64,000 nt of DNA from an uncultured Sphingomonadales bacterium (lineage in GTDB: Bacteria > Pseudomonadota > Alphaproteobacteria > Sphingomonadales > Sphingomonadaceae), in assembly GCA_903832325.1 (NCBI GenBank), contig CAILBC010000021.1, positions 38,739 to 102,738 on the forward strand. Direction: 5' to 3'. The position numbers and the translations under genes are program-made. Under the pieces are notes generated by a model. That model did not search any database, had not been told where the DNA came from, and saw only the letters and a program-made list of their open reading frames with translations. Shown here piece by piece: positions 52,350 through 59,878 of the stretch. The first letter of the stretch is position 1. Each line of letters opens with the position of its first letter.

Positions 52350-53678
52350 ATGGCCTGGCATGTGGCCCCCACTGCGCGCGCGATCGGGATTCTGGTGATC
52401 CTGGCGCTGGCATCGCTGCCCATCGCGGCGGTGGCGCCTGGGGCGTGGACGGTGGGTCCCGCGGCGGCCGGCGCGCTGGGGCTGCTGATTCTGGCCGATG
52501 CGGTGCTGGCCGGCGGGGTGATCGCGTTTCGCGTAACGGCGCCGGCCCATGGCGAAGTGGGCGAACCGCTGCCGGTGCGGGTGGAGGCGCAACTGGCGCG
52601 CGGCGGCGGCTGGACCCGGCCGCGCGCGGCGGTGGAAACGGATTCGCGCATCTGCGCCGGGGGCCGGTTGAATATCCTGCTGGCGCCAGACGACGAAGCG
52701 ACGCATTGGGCTGGCACTGGCAGCCCGGCGCCGGGCCGGCGCGGGCCGGGGCGGATCGAGCGCGGCTGGTTGTGCTGGCACGGGCCGCTGGGCCTGGCGC
52801 GGCGGCAAGTGGCGCAATCCTTCGCCGCCGATATCGGCATAACGCCCAATATCGCGCCGGTGCGCGGGCCCGCGCTCCAGATTTTCCTGCGTGAAGCGGG
52901 CTATAGCCGGGTTGCCCGGCGGATGCGCGGCGATGGCAGCGAATTCGAGGCGATGGCCGAATATCAGCCGGGCATGGACCGCCGCCGGATCGACTGGAAA
53001 TCGGCCGCCCGCCACGGTCGGCTGATCGCGCGCGAATATGAAATCGAACGCAACACCCAGATCGTACTGGCGTTCGATTGCGGGCAGGCGATGTGCGAAC
53101 CGATCGGCGGGATTGCCCGGATCGACCGTGCGGTGACCGCGGCGCTGACCACGGCCTGGGTCGCGCTGAAAGCCGAAGACCGCGTGGCGCTGTTCGGCTT
53201 TGCCGCGCGGCCCCTGATGATGAGCCCGTTCGTATCCGCGCCGCACCAGTTTCGCCGGCTGACCGATGCCGCCGCAACGCTGGATTATCACCCGCAGGAT
53301 GCCAATTTCACGCTGGCCATGGCCACGCTCGCCACCCGGTTGCAGCGCCGCTCCCTGATCATCCTGTTTTCCGATTTCACCGATCCCACCGGCGCCGAAA
53401 CGATGATCGCGATGTGCGCCGGGCTGGTGCAGCGCCATCGCGTGCTGTTTCTGGTGATGCGCGATGCCGATCTTGATGCCCTGGCTAGCGGCGCGATCGC
53501 GGGCCCGGGCGATGTCGCCCGCGCGGTGGTGGCGCAGGCCCTGCTGCGCCAGCGCGCGCTGGTGCTGACCCGGCTGCGGCAGGCCGGCGTCCGCGTGGTC
53601 GAGGCGCCGTGGCAGGCGTTCGGCCCGCGCCTGATCGAAGCCTATCTGGCAATCAAACGCGAAGGCAGCATCGGATGA
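52350..53678 (+). CDS. DUF58-domain protein
   Basis: A 442-residue protein. Two N-terminal hydrophobic helices are followed by the DUF58 domain with EYQPGMDRRRIDWKSAARHG and a VWA-like fold (LVLAFDCGQAMCEP-type start and FSDFTDPTGAETM). DUF58 proteins are partners of MoxR ATPases. It overlaps SpoIIM gene start by four bases. Roles in cell envelope or complex assembly have been suggested only from context. Confidence 0.9.
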   Translation: MAWHVAPTARAIGILVILALASLPIAAVAPGAWTVGPAAAGALGLLILADAVLAGGVIAFRVTAPAHGEVGEPLPVRVEAQLARGGGWTRPRAAVETDSRICAGGRLNILLAPDDEATHWAGTGSPAPGRRGPGRIERGWLCWHGPLGLARRQVAQSFAADIGITPNIAPVRGPALQIFLREAGYSRVARRMRGDGSEFEAMAEYQPGMDRRRIDWKSAARHGRLIAREYEIERNTQIVLAFDCGQAMCEPIGGIARIDRAVTAALTTAWVALKAEDRVALFGFAARPLMMSPFVSAPHQFRRLTDAAATLDYHPQDANFTLAMATLATRLQRRSLIILFSDFTDPTGAETMIAMCAGLVQRHRVLFLVMRDADLDALASGAIAGPGDVARAVVAQALLRQRALVLTRLRQAGVRVVEAPWQAFGPRLIEAYLAIKREGSIG

Positions 53679-54751
53679 CCGATGCCCGCATGAAAGGCCC
53701 GGCCGGCTGGTTCGGCCGGCGGCAGGACACGGCGATTGCCGACGCCGAGGCCGCGGTGCTGCGGTCCGACCGGTTCCGGCTGGAGCGGGAGGCCGATTGG
53801 CGCCGGCTGGACGCAATTGTTTCGCGGATCGAGGCGGGGCGGATCGGCGCGATTGCCGATGCCGATCTGATCGCGCTGCCCGCGCTGTACCGCATGCTTG
53901 CCTCCAGCCTGGCGGTGGCGCGCGAAACCACGCTGGATGCGGCAACGCTGGCCTATCTGGAGGGGCTGGCGCAGCGCGCGTGGTTTGTCGTTCACGGGCC
54001 AGAGGCAGGCTTTCGCGGGTGGTGCGCACGCTTTTTCGGCGGCGGCTGGAGCGCGGCGGTGCGCGCCATCGGCCAGGACATCGTGATCGCGCTGGCGATC
54101 ATGGTCGCCGGCACGGTGATCGGCTGGCTGCTGGTGGCGGGCGATCCCGACTGGTTCTATGCACTGATGCCGCCGCAACCGGGCGATGTGCGCGTGCCCG
54201 GGGCCAGCCGCGCTGCGCTCCATGCCAGCCTGTTCGGCCACGCCCAGCGCGACGGGCTGGCAATTTTTGCCGCCTCGCTGTTCAGCAACAACGCGCAAGT
54301 GGCCATCCTGTGCTATGCGCTGGGGTTCGCTTTCGGCATTCCGACGATCCTGCTGCTGGTGCACAATACCGCGCTGCTGGGTGCGCTGCTGTGGCTGTAT
54401 CACGGGCAGGGGCTGACGCTGGATCTGGTCGGCTGGCTGGCGGTGCACGGCACGACCGAGCTGTTTGCCATCCTGCTGGCCGGGGCATCGGGCATTCACA
54501 TCGGCCGCGCGATGGCCTTTCCCGGGCAAAACGCGCTGCTCGATGCTGCCGCCGCGGCCGGCCGGCGCACCGCCACGGTGATGACCGGGGTGGTGCTGAT
54601 GCTGATCGTGGCCGGACTGCTGGAAGGGTTTGCGCGCCAGCTGATCGATGCGACCGCGCCGCGGCTGGCGCTCGGCCTTGCCATGCTGGCGTGGTGGCTG
54701 GTCTATTTCTTTGCGTTTCCGCAAGTGTTTGGATCGGGGGGGCGGCGGTGA
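53675..54751 (+). CDS. Stage II sporulation protein M-like membrane protein
   Basis: A 358-residue polytopic protein. A cytosolic N-terminal part is followed by about five hydrophobic helices, including DIVIALAIMVAGTVIGWLL, ILCYALGFAFGIPTILLLV, and LALGLAMLAWWLVYFFAF, with the SpoIIM-family loop VHGTTELFAILLAGASG. No sporulation is implied; in Gram-negatives such genes belong to the MoxR/DUF58 cluster. It overlaps DUF58 (ATGA) and RDD (GTGATG) genes. Confidence 0.88.
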   Translation: MTDARMKGPAGWFGRRQDTAIADAEAAVLRSDRFRLEREADWRRLDAIVSRIEAGRIGAIADADLIALPALYRMLASSLAVARETTLDAATLAYLEGLAQRAWFVVHGPEAGFRGWCARFFGGGWSAAVRAIGQDIVIALAIMVAGTVIGWLLVAGDPDWFYALMPPQPGDVRVPGASRAALHASLFGHAQRDGLAIFAASLFSNNAQVAILCYALGFAFGIPTILLLVHNTALLGALLWLYHGQGLTLDLVGWLAVHGTTELFAILLAGASGIHIGRAMAFPGQNALLDAAAAAGRRTATVMTGVVLMLIVAGLLEGFARQLIDATAPRLALGLAMLAWWLVYFFAFPQVFGSGGRR

Positions 54752-55728
54752 TGGCGCGCTGGCGCTGGTGGCGGCGCGATGCGCAGGCGCGCCCGGGCGA
54801 TATCCGCAGCCGCCGACGGCGCGAAATCCTGACCGCAGAGGGGCTGCGCCTGCCGCTGACGCTGGCATCGCGCGGCGCGCGCGCGGCGGCGCTGCTGATC
54901 GATCTGTTTCTGGTGTTCATGGCGTTGATCGGCACGACCGTGCTGCTCGCCTGGATTGCGCGCGGGGCCGGGATCGACGATCTGGCCCATCGCAACCCGG
55001 CCGCGCGCGAATTTGTCCAGGTGATCATCGTGGTCATGATCATCGCCGGGTTTCTGGCGCGCAGCGCGTGGTTCCTGTGGTTTGAACTGGGCCCGCGCGG
55101 CGCCACCCCGGGAAAACGGCTGACCGGCATCCGCATTGCCGCGCGCCCGGGCCGCGATGGCGCGGCAACCCGCCTTTCGGCAGAGGCGGTGATCGCGCGC
55201 AATCTGCTGCGCGATGTCGAAATGTTCCTGCCCATGGTGTTCATCGGTGGCGCGCTGAGCGCGGGCACCGATACCACGCTGGCCGGTTGGGCGGCGCTGG
55301 TGTGGTTCGGAATTTTTGCGCTGTTTCCCTTTTTCAATCGCGACGGCTTGCGCTGCGGCGATGTGATCGCGGGCACCTGGGTGGTGGAAGTGCCGCGCAG
55401 CCGGCTGGACGCCGCGCTGTCACTGGGCACCGCCGCGCAAGGGATCAGCAGCGTGACCGGCGCGCATTACCGGTTCAGCGATGCCGATCTGGCGGTCTAT
55501 GGCGAATACGAATTGCAGATGCTGGAACGCGTGCTGCGCGACAACCGGCCCGATGCGCTGGTCGAAGTGGCCGAAACGATCTGCCGCAAGATCGGCTGGA
55601 CCAGCGGCACCGGCGACGAACGCGCCTTTCTCCAGGCCTATTACACCCAGCTGCGCGCGCGGCTGGAAACCGGCATGCGCCTCGGCCGGCGCAAGGCGGA
55701 CAAGTTCGACGGCACTGCCGCCGGTTAG
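54751..55728 (+). CDS. RDD-family membrane protein
   Basis: A 325-residue protein. RDD-domain features are ASRGARAAALLIDLFLVFMAL at the first helix, GATPGKRLTGIRI in the loop and IFALFPFFNRDGLRCGDVIAGT near the end. The C-terminal 90 residues are hydrophilic and form a tail unusual for RDD proteins. ATG 54751 overlaps the SpoIIM stop by one base. It is last in the six-gene cluster. Confidence 0.88.
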   Translation: MARWRWWRRDAQARPGDIRSRRRREILTAEGLRLPLTLASRGARAAALLIDLFLVFMALIGTTVLLAWIARGAGIDDLAHRNPAAREFVQVIIVVMIIAGFLARSAWFLWFELGPRGATPGKRLTGIRIAARPGRDGAATRLSAEAVIARNLLRDVEMFLPMVFIGGALSAGTDTTLAGWAALVWFGIFALFPFFNRDGLRCGDVIAGTWVVEVPRSRLDAALSLGTAAQGISSVTGAHYRFSDADLAVYGEYELQMLERVLRDNRPDALVEVAETICRKIGWTSGTGDERAFLQAYYTQLRARLETGMRLGRRKADKFDGTAAG

Positions 55729-55781
55729 GCGGTGCGGGCGGTATGAGTTCACGTTAGTGAACTTTGTATTAGGTGTCTTTC

Positions 55782-55811
55782 TCGTCATGCCGGACTTCAT
55801 CCGGCATCCAT
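55782..55811 (+). repeat. REP-like palindrome, left copy
   Basis: ATGCCGGACTTCATCCGGCAT forms a perfect 8-bp stem with a 5-base loop and is followed by CCAT. The reverse complement, with few differences, occurs at 55921. Such elements are widespread in proteobacterial intergenic DNA and often lie after convergent genes, as here. Confidence 0.75.
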
Positions 55812-55920
55812 TGCACCCCACGCGCCGGAGTGCGCTGAATCGGGCCCCAAAACGGCAGCGAGGCGAGGGAAATCAGGCAAAACGCGTGCTGGTTTGGTCA
55901 AACTCATCACACGCCTGCTC

Positions 55921-55950
55921 GATGGATGCCGGATCAAGCCCGGCATGACC
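55921..55950 (-). repeat. REP-like palindrome, right copy (inverted)
   Basis: GATGGATGCCGGATCAAGC continues into CCGGCATGACC. Its ATGCCGG / CCGGCAT stem matches the left copy in reverse orientation, so the pair forms a BIME-like unit of about 170 bases. Confidence 0.75.
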
Positions 55951-56044
55951 AAAGTGTGGCTGGGGTAACGCTACGCTATGGCCGAAACGCGGCGTTTCCG
56001 GTCGGTCCGCCTGAACGCTGCAGGCACCGCAATCTGGCCTCCCT

Positions 56045-56977
56045 CTAGGCGAAGATGGCAACTTCCTCCAGGCCGGTGCTGTCGGCGCGGGCGCGGAACA
56101 TGCCCGGCGTGGTGAAGGCCAGCGCGGTTTCGCCGGCGGGCGTTACCACGATCACCCCGCCCACGCCGCCGATCGCGCCGATTTCGGCGAGCACGGCGGC
56201 GGCGGCCTGGTCGGCGCTTTCGCCTGTCAGGCGCATGCGGGCGCAGATTTCGTGCGCGGCGCCGGCGCGGATGAACTGTTCGCCCGATCCGGTGCAGCTG
56301 ACCGCGCCGGCGCGATCATCGGCATAAGTGCCCGCGCCGATCAGCGGCGAATCGCCGATCCGGCCCCAGCGTTTGCCGGTCAGCCCGCCGGTTGAGGTGG
56401 CAGCGGCGACATGGCCTGCCGCATCGCGCGCCACTGCACCGACGGTGCCGTATTTCATGCCCGAATCGAACCAGCCGAGCTTTCGCGATTTCAGCTCTTC
56501 CAGCTGGCGCCAGCGTTCGGGCGTGGCAAACCAGTCGGGATCGACGTGTTCCACGCCATGATCGCGCGCGAATTCTTCGGCCCCTGCGCCCGACAGGAAC
56601 ACGTGCGGCCCCGCCTCCATCACCGTGCGCGCCAGTTTTACCGGATTGCGCGTGTGCATCACCCCGGCGACGGCGCCGGCGGCGCGCGTATCACCGGCCA
56701 TGATCGCGGCGTCGAGTTCATTGGTGCCATGATACGTGAACACTGCGCCGCGCCCGGCGTTGAAATGGGGATCATCCTCCAGCGCGCAGACCGCCGCCGT
56801 TACCGCATCAAGCGCCGTGCCGCCGCCAGCCAGCACGCGGCGCCCGGCATCGAGCGCGGCGGAAAGGCCCGCCTCGTGCGCGGCGATCGCGGCGGCGTCA
56901 AAGGTTTTGCGGGTCATCGATCCGGCGCCGCCATGAATGGCGATGGCCCAGGTCTGTTCAGGTGTTGCATCGGTCAT
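56045..56977 (-). CDS. iaaA: Isoaspartyl peptidase/plant-type L-asparaginase (Ntn hydrolase)
   Basis: A 310-residue Ntn hydrolase that self-cleaves to free the catalytic Thr178 (YGTVGAVARD). Other conserved blocks are AIHGGAGSM at the N-terminus, DPHFNAGRGAVF, and CTGSGEQFIRAGAAHEI near the C-terminus. It breaks down isoaspartyl dipeptides and asparagine, so it belongs to peptide recycling. ATG 56977 is preferred because the longer frame lacks the family N-terminus. It is divergent from a GNAT gene. Confidence 0.93.
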   Translation of the reverse strand: MTDATPEQTWAIAIHGGAGSMTRKTFDAAAIAAHEAGLSAALDAGRRVLAGGGTALDAVTAAVCALEDDPHFNAGRGAVFTYHGTNELDAAIMAGDTRAAGAVAGVMHTRNPVKLARTVMEAGPHVFLSGAGAEEFARDHGVEHVDPDWFATPERWRQLEELKSRKLGWFDSGMKYGTVGAVARDAAGHVAAATSTGGLTGKRWGRIGDSPLIGAGTYADDRAGAVSCTGSGEQFIRAGAAHEICARMRLTGESADQAAAAVLAEIGAIGGVGGVIVVTPAGETALAFTTPGMFRARADSTGLEEVAIFA

Positions 56978-57010
56978 GCCGCCCGGTACCAAGTTTGCAA
57001 CGGAGGTGCC

Positions 57011-57505
57011 ATGCCCGACCTGCTGACAATTGCCGAAGACGATCTGACCGGCCCCGAAATCCGCGCGCTGGTCGCGCTGCACCTGGCCGGCATGCACGGT
57101 GAAAGCCCGCCCGACAAAGTGCACGCCCTGCCGGTAGAGGCGCTGCGCGCCGCCGATGTGACATTCTATTCGGCCTGGCGCGATGGGGCACTGGCCGGGA
57201 TGGGTGCAATCCGCCAGCTGGCCGCCGACCATGGCGAGATCAAATCAATGCGCGTCGCCCCCGGCTTTGTCCGGCAGGGCGTGGGCGAGGCGCTGCTGCG
57301 CCATTTGCTCGGCGTGGCGCGGGCGCGCGGCTATGCCCGGGTCAGCCTGGAAACCGGGCGCACCGCGGCGTTTGATCCGGCGGTGATGCTCTATCGCAAA
57401 TATGGCTTTGTCGAATGCGCCGCCTTTGCCGACTATGTTGTCGACGGCTTCAGCCAGTGCATGACGCTGATGCCGGTTGAAGGCGCGCCGGCTGCCGGAA
57501 CCTGA
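57011..57505 (+). CDS. GNAT-family N-acetyltransferase
   Basis: A 164-residue acetyltransferase. The acetyl-CoA loop is VAPGFVRQGVGEALLRHLLG, with the C-terminal strand VMLYRKYGFVECAAF. ATG 57011, 10 bases after GGAGG, gives the usual N-terminus. It resembles YhfO/PaiA-type small acetyltransferases. Its 3' end overlaps the ATP-grasp gene on the other strand by 56 bases, unusually long but both frames are well conserved there. Confidence 0.85.
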   Translation: MPDLLTIAEDDLTGPEIRALVALHLAGMHGESPPDKVHALPVEALRAADVTFYSAWRDGALAGMGAIRQLAADHGEIKSMRVAPGFVRQGVGEALLRHLLGVARARGYARVSLETGRTAAFDPAVMLYRKYGFVECAAFADYVVDGFSQCMTLMPVEGAPAAGT

Positions 57506-58739
57506 CGCGGGCGTCGGCAACGATCCGGTCGGCCAGCGCGACGGCCCGTTCGCAATCCGCGCCGGCCGTGATCACCATGGCAAGACGATCACCATTGTCG
57601 ATCGCCGGGCGCACCTGGTTGCCGGGTCGGGCATTGGCAACACGGTCGATCAGGCCTGGATCATCGCATTGCGGCCAGTCGATACCATCCAGAATGCCAT
57701 CGTGCGGGGCCAGCAGCCAGCGCATGGCGGCATGGTGCGGGGCCGTCGCCAGATCGGGCAACAGGCCGGTCAGATGCAGCCGGACAAGATCATCATGGAC
57801 CCGGCGGCCGAGTGCCGCGCCAACCCCGCGCGCAATCCACGCGCCGACCATGCGCGGGTTGATTTCCACCAGGTGCGGCCCGTCGGCCGTCAGGATCACT
57901 TCGACATGGGCCATGCCGAAATCGAACCCGACCGCATCGAGCAGCCGCGACAGCCACGCGTCGATCGCGCCAAACTGCCCGCAATGCGCCGTAACGCAGC
58001 CGCCCAGAATCGTGAACGAGGGCGGTGCCGCCATGATTTTGTGATTGATCGCAAGCAACATTTGCGCGCCGGGTGCGCGCAGCACATCGCAGCCGATGAC
58101 CGGCCCGCTGACATAGCGTTCCACCAGCAAGGCGCCGCTGGCCGCATTGCCCAGCCCGTAATCGCCCGGCCCTTGCGCCACCAGTTCGGCAAGATCATCG
58201 AGAATCGCCAGATCCGCCTGATCGCGCAGGACAAAGACATGCTGCGAGCCGAACCCGTCCACCGGCTTTACAATCGCCGGCAGGCCCACCTCGGCCACGG
58301 CCGCGATCAGCCGCCGCGCCGCATCCGGCCCGGGCGCGATGCGCGCAAACGGCGCCTGGGCCATTCCGGCCCCGGCCAACCGCGCGCGCACCGCCTCCTT
58401 GTCGCGGCACAGTGCAGCGGCCTCGGGGGAAAGATGCGCCAGGCCCAGCGTGCGGGCCAGGCGCGCCGCCTCGACCAGCCGCAGATCCTGCAGGCACAGC
58501 ACGGCATCGAACGGATCGGCACGATGGGCCGCGCACAACAGGGCATCCCACTGCGCGCCGTCGGCAGGCATGGCCAGCACGGTTTCGGCGCGTGACAGCA
58601 AAGGTGCCAGATCGGCCTGATCCCGGTAATGGCCCGGATCGGCCGTGGCAAAGCTGAAACGATGCCCCAGCGCAAGCGCGGCAGACACGATATCGCCATC
58701 CCGGCCGCCGGGCAGTTCGATAATCAGCAGGTGGCTCAT
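57450..58739 (-). CDS. ATP-grasp ligase (L-amino acid/peptide ligase-like)
   Basis: A 429-residue ATP-grasp enzyme. A pre-ATP-grasp Rossmann-type N-terminus (HLLIIELPGGRDGDIVSAAL) is followed by the ATP-binding Lys in GLPAIVKPVDGFGSQ and the metal-binding HLVEINPRMVGAW. This group joins a carboxylate to an amine (dipeptide ligases, carbamoyl-phosphate-type, peptide tailoring). A small Ala-rich peptide gene lies upstream on the same strand, separated by a hairpin. The substrate is not known. Confidence 0.85.
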   Translation of the reverse strand: MSHLLIIELPGGRDGDIVSAALALGHRFSFATADPGHYRDQADLAPLLSRAETVLAMPADGAQWDALLCAAHRADPFDAVLCLQDLRLVEAARLARTLGLAHLSPEAAALCRDKEAVRARLAGAGMAQAPFARIAPGPDAARRLIAAVAEVGLPAIVKPVDGFGSQHVFVLRDQADLAILDDLAELVAQGPGDYGLGNAASGALLVERYVSGPVIGCDVLRAPGAQMLLAINHKIMAAPPSFTILGGCVTAHCGQFGAIDAWLSRLLDAVGFDFGMAHVEVILTADGPHLVEINPRMVGAWIARGVGAALGRRVHDDLVRLHLTGLLPDLATAPHHAAMRWLLAPHDGILDGIDWPQCDDPGLIDRVANARPGNQVRPAIDNGDRLAMVITAGADCERAVALADRIVADARVRFRQPARLQPASASCTG

Positions 58740-58803
58740 GCAGGCATTCCCGCCGCCCTTTGTCAGCTTGCCCGTGCCGGGACCGGTGTGGCGCCAACTG
58801 GAA

Positions 58804-58845
58804 AAGCCGCAGACGCCGCCGGGGGCTGGCGGGCATCTGCGGCTT
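58804..58845 (-). terminator. Hairpin between the small-peptide and ATP-grasp genes
   Basis: AAGCCGCAGA (58804-58813) pairs perfectly with TCTGCGGCTT (58836-58845). On the transcribed strand it ends in TTTTC, so it is a partial terminator or RNA-processing stem. It may let the peptide gene be made in excess over the ligase, as in many peptide-modifying operons. Confidence 0.7.
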
Positions 58846-58879
58846 GTCACAGGAGTTTCAGCGCCTGTCGGATTGGGGC

Positions 58880-58896
58880 CCGGGCATAAGGCCCGG
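58880..58896 (-). other. Short stem-loop right after the small-peptide stop
   Basis: CCGGGC pairs with GCCCGG across a 5-base loop, immediately downstream of the TGA at 58899-58897. It could protect the 3' end of the short transcript. No T-run follows. Confidence 0.5.
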
Positions 58897-59103
58897 TCAG
58901 GCGTGGATGCTGAAACTGGTGCCGGTGGCCAGCGCCTGGGCGGCAGCCTGAAACTGCTGATCAGCAGAATTCGCGGCGGTGGCGGCCGGTGCGGGTGCGC
59001 CCGCAGCCGCAGGAGCCGTCGGCGTGGCGGGGGTGCTGGCAGCCTTGGCTTGCCACGCGGCCGCAGCGGCGCCCGATCGGGCCCCTTCAACACGCATGCC
59101 CAT
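58897..59103 (-). CDS. Small Ala/Pro-rich peptide, possible substrate of the ATP-grasp ligase
   Basis: A 68-residue peptide (70 if an upstream ATG is used). About 40 % is Ala; it runs from MGMRVEGARSG through Ala/Pro/Thr-rich stretches to QQFQAAAQALATGTSFSIHA. No Cys, no signal peptide, no membrane segment. A strong ribosome site (AAGGAG) sits seven bases before ATG 59103; two further ATGs lie at 59106 and 59109. No family recognised. It heads the transcript that includes the ATP-grasp gene. Ala-rich coding of this sort also arises by chance in high-GC DNA, but the ribosome site and flanking hairpins argue for a gene. Confidence 0.55.
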   Translation of the reverse strand: MGMRVEGARSGAAAAAWQAKAASTPATPTAPAAAGAPAPAATAANSADQQFQAAAQALATGTSFSIHA

Positions 59104-59109
59104 CATCAT

Positions 59110-59566
59110 ACTCCTTCGGGAACGCGGATATGGTTCCCGGACAAAGAACGGCAGGATGCAAAAACTTTCAGCCGCAAGTCCGCGGCGGGTTCGTATCCGC
59201 CGGGCGCTGATCGCAACGGCCACCCCCTTTTGACCGTGTGCGGCCCATGCGACCTGCCTGCTTGGGCAATTGCCGGCTTGATCGGGCAAAAGGCGCTGGT
59301 TGTTTGCCCGGACAGCAGGTAGATCGCGGGGCAACCGGTGTGGGTGGCTGAAAACGGTCTGTCGGCATGGATGTCGCGGGGGTGTGGGCCAGGCCGCTAT
59401 CCGGGAGCGTCAACACGCCCTTGCGACAGCGCCGGTTCATCGCGCGTTGGCCATGATCAGGCCTTGGCTGCCCCAGTTTGCCGGATGCTTGCCTGACCGG
59501 CAAAGGGCCTTAACGACGCGCGATCACGGTGCCGGGCCCCCCGCCACCCGCGATCAAGGAGGATCA
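59110..59566. other. Divergent promoter region between the peptide/ATP-grasp and polyketide operons
   Basis: This 457-base gap holds a dyad near 59117-59139 and the ribosome site AAGGAGG before 59567. Longer frames that pass through it (such as 59300-59566) have no family signature. No RNA gene or other repeat stands out. Confidence 0.5.
59117..59139 (-). promoter_or_regulatory. Dyad in the 5' leader of the small-peptide gene
   Basis: CGGGAAC pairs with GTTCCCG (7-bp stem, 9-base loop) and is next to the ribosome site at 59111-59116. It may be an operator or a leader hairpin that gates translation. Confidence 0.4.
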
Positions 59567-59878
59567 ATGTCGATTGTCGCATTCCACGGGGCCGGAACAC
59601 TGCTCCGACTGCCAATCCGGGCGCCCCGCGTGCTTGTTGCCGCTGCGCTGCTCGCCGCGAGCCTGACCCCCGCCCATGCCGAAGATGCCGGCAAGAAGCT
59701 GTGCCTGCCCGATGCCAAACGGCTCTGCTCTGCCGAAATGCATTCGCTCAGCCGCGCCAAAGTGCGCGCCTGCCTGATCGCGCATTTGCAGGAAACATCG
59801 CCCCCGTGCCATGATTTCATGATCGCGCAGCGCAAGGCCGTGCTTTCGGGACACAAGCCGGATCCTTCGGCGCAATGA
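59567..59878 (+). CDS. Secreted Cys-rich protein (GLG1-type cysteine-rich repeat)
   Basis: A 103-residue exported protein. A signal peptide (APRVLVAAALLAASLTPAHA) is followed by one Cys-rich repeat of the PF00839/GLG1 pattern: C-x6-C ... R-x2-ACL-x2-H ... SPPCHD. The four Cys would form two disulfides in the periplasm. AAGGAGG precedes ATG 59567. Its stop overlaps the polyketide synthase start (ATGA), so it is translationally coupled to it. A role in that pathway is unknown. Confidence 0.8.
   Translation: MSIVAFHGAGTLLRLPIRAPRVLVAAALLAASLTPAHAEDAGKKLCLPDAKRLCSAEMHSLSRAKVRACLIAHLQETSPPCHDFMIAQRKAVLSGHKPDPSAQ

Larger units (their letters stand above)
55729..56044. other. Intergenic region with REP-like repeats
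   Basis: This 316-base gap between the RDD gene and the convergent isoaspartyl-peptidase gene has no credible gene. It holds two REP-type palindromes in opposite orientation (55782-55811 and 55921-55950). Confidence 0.7.

Noticed and set aside
55782..55950. The REP-like stems as intrinsic terminators
   Set aside because: Neither stem is followed by a T-run; the opposite orientation and long sequence match fit REP elements better.
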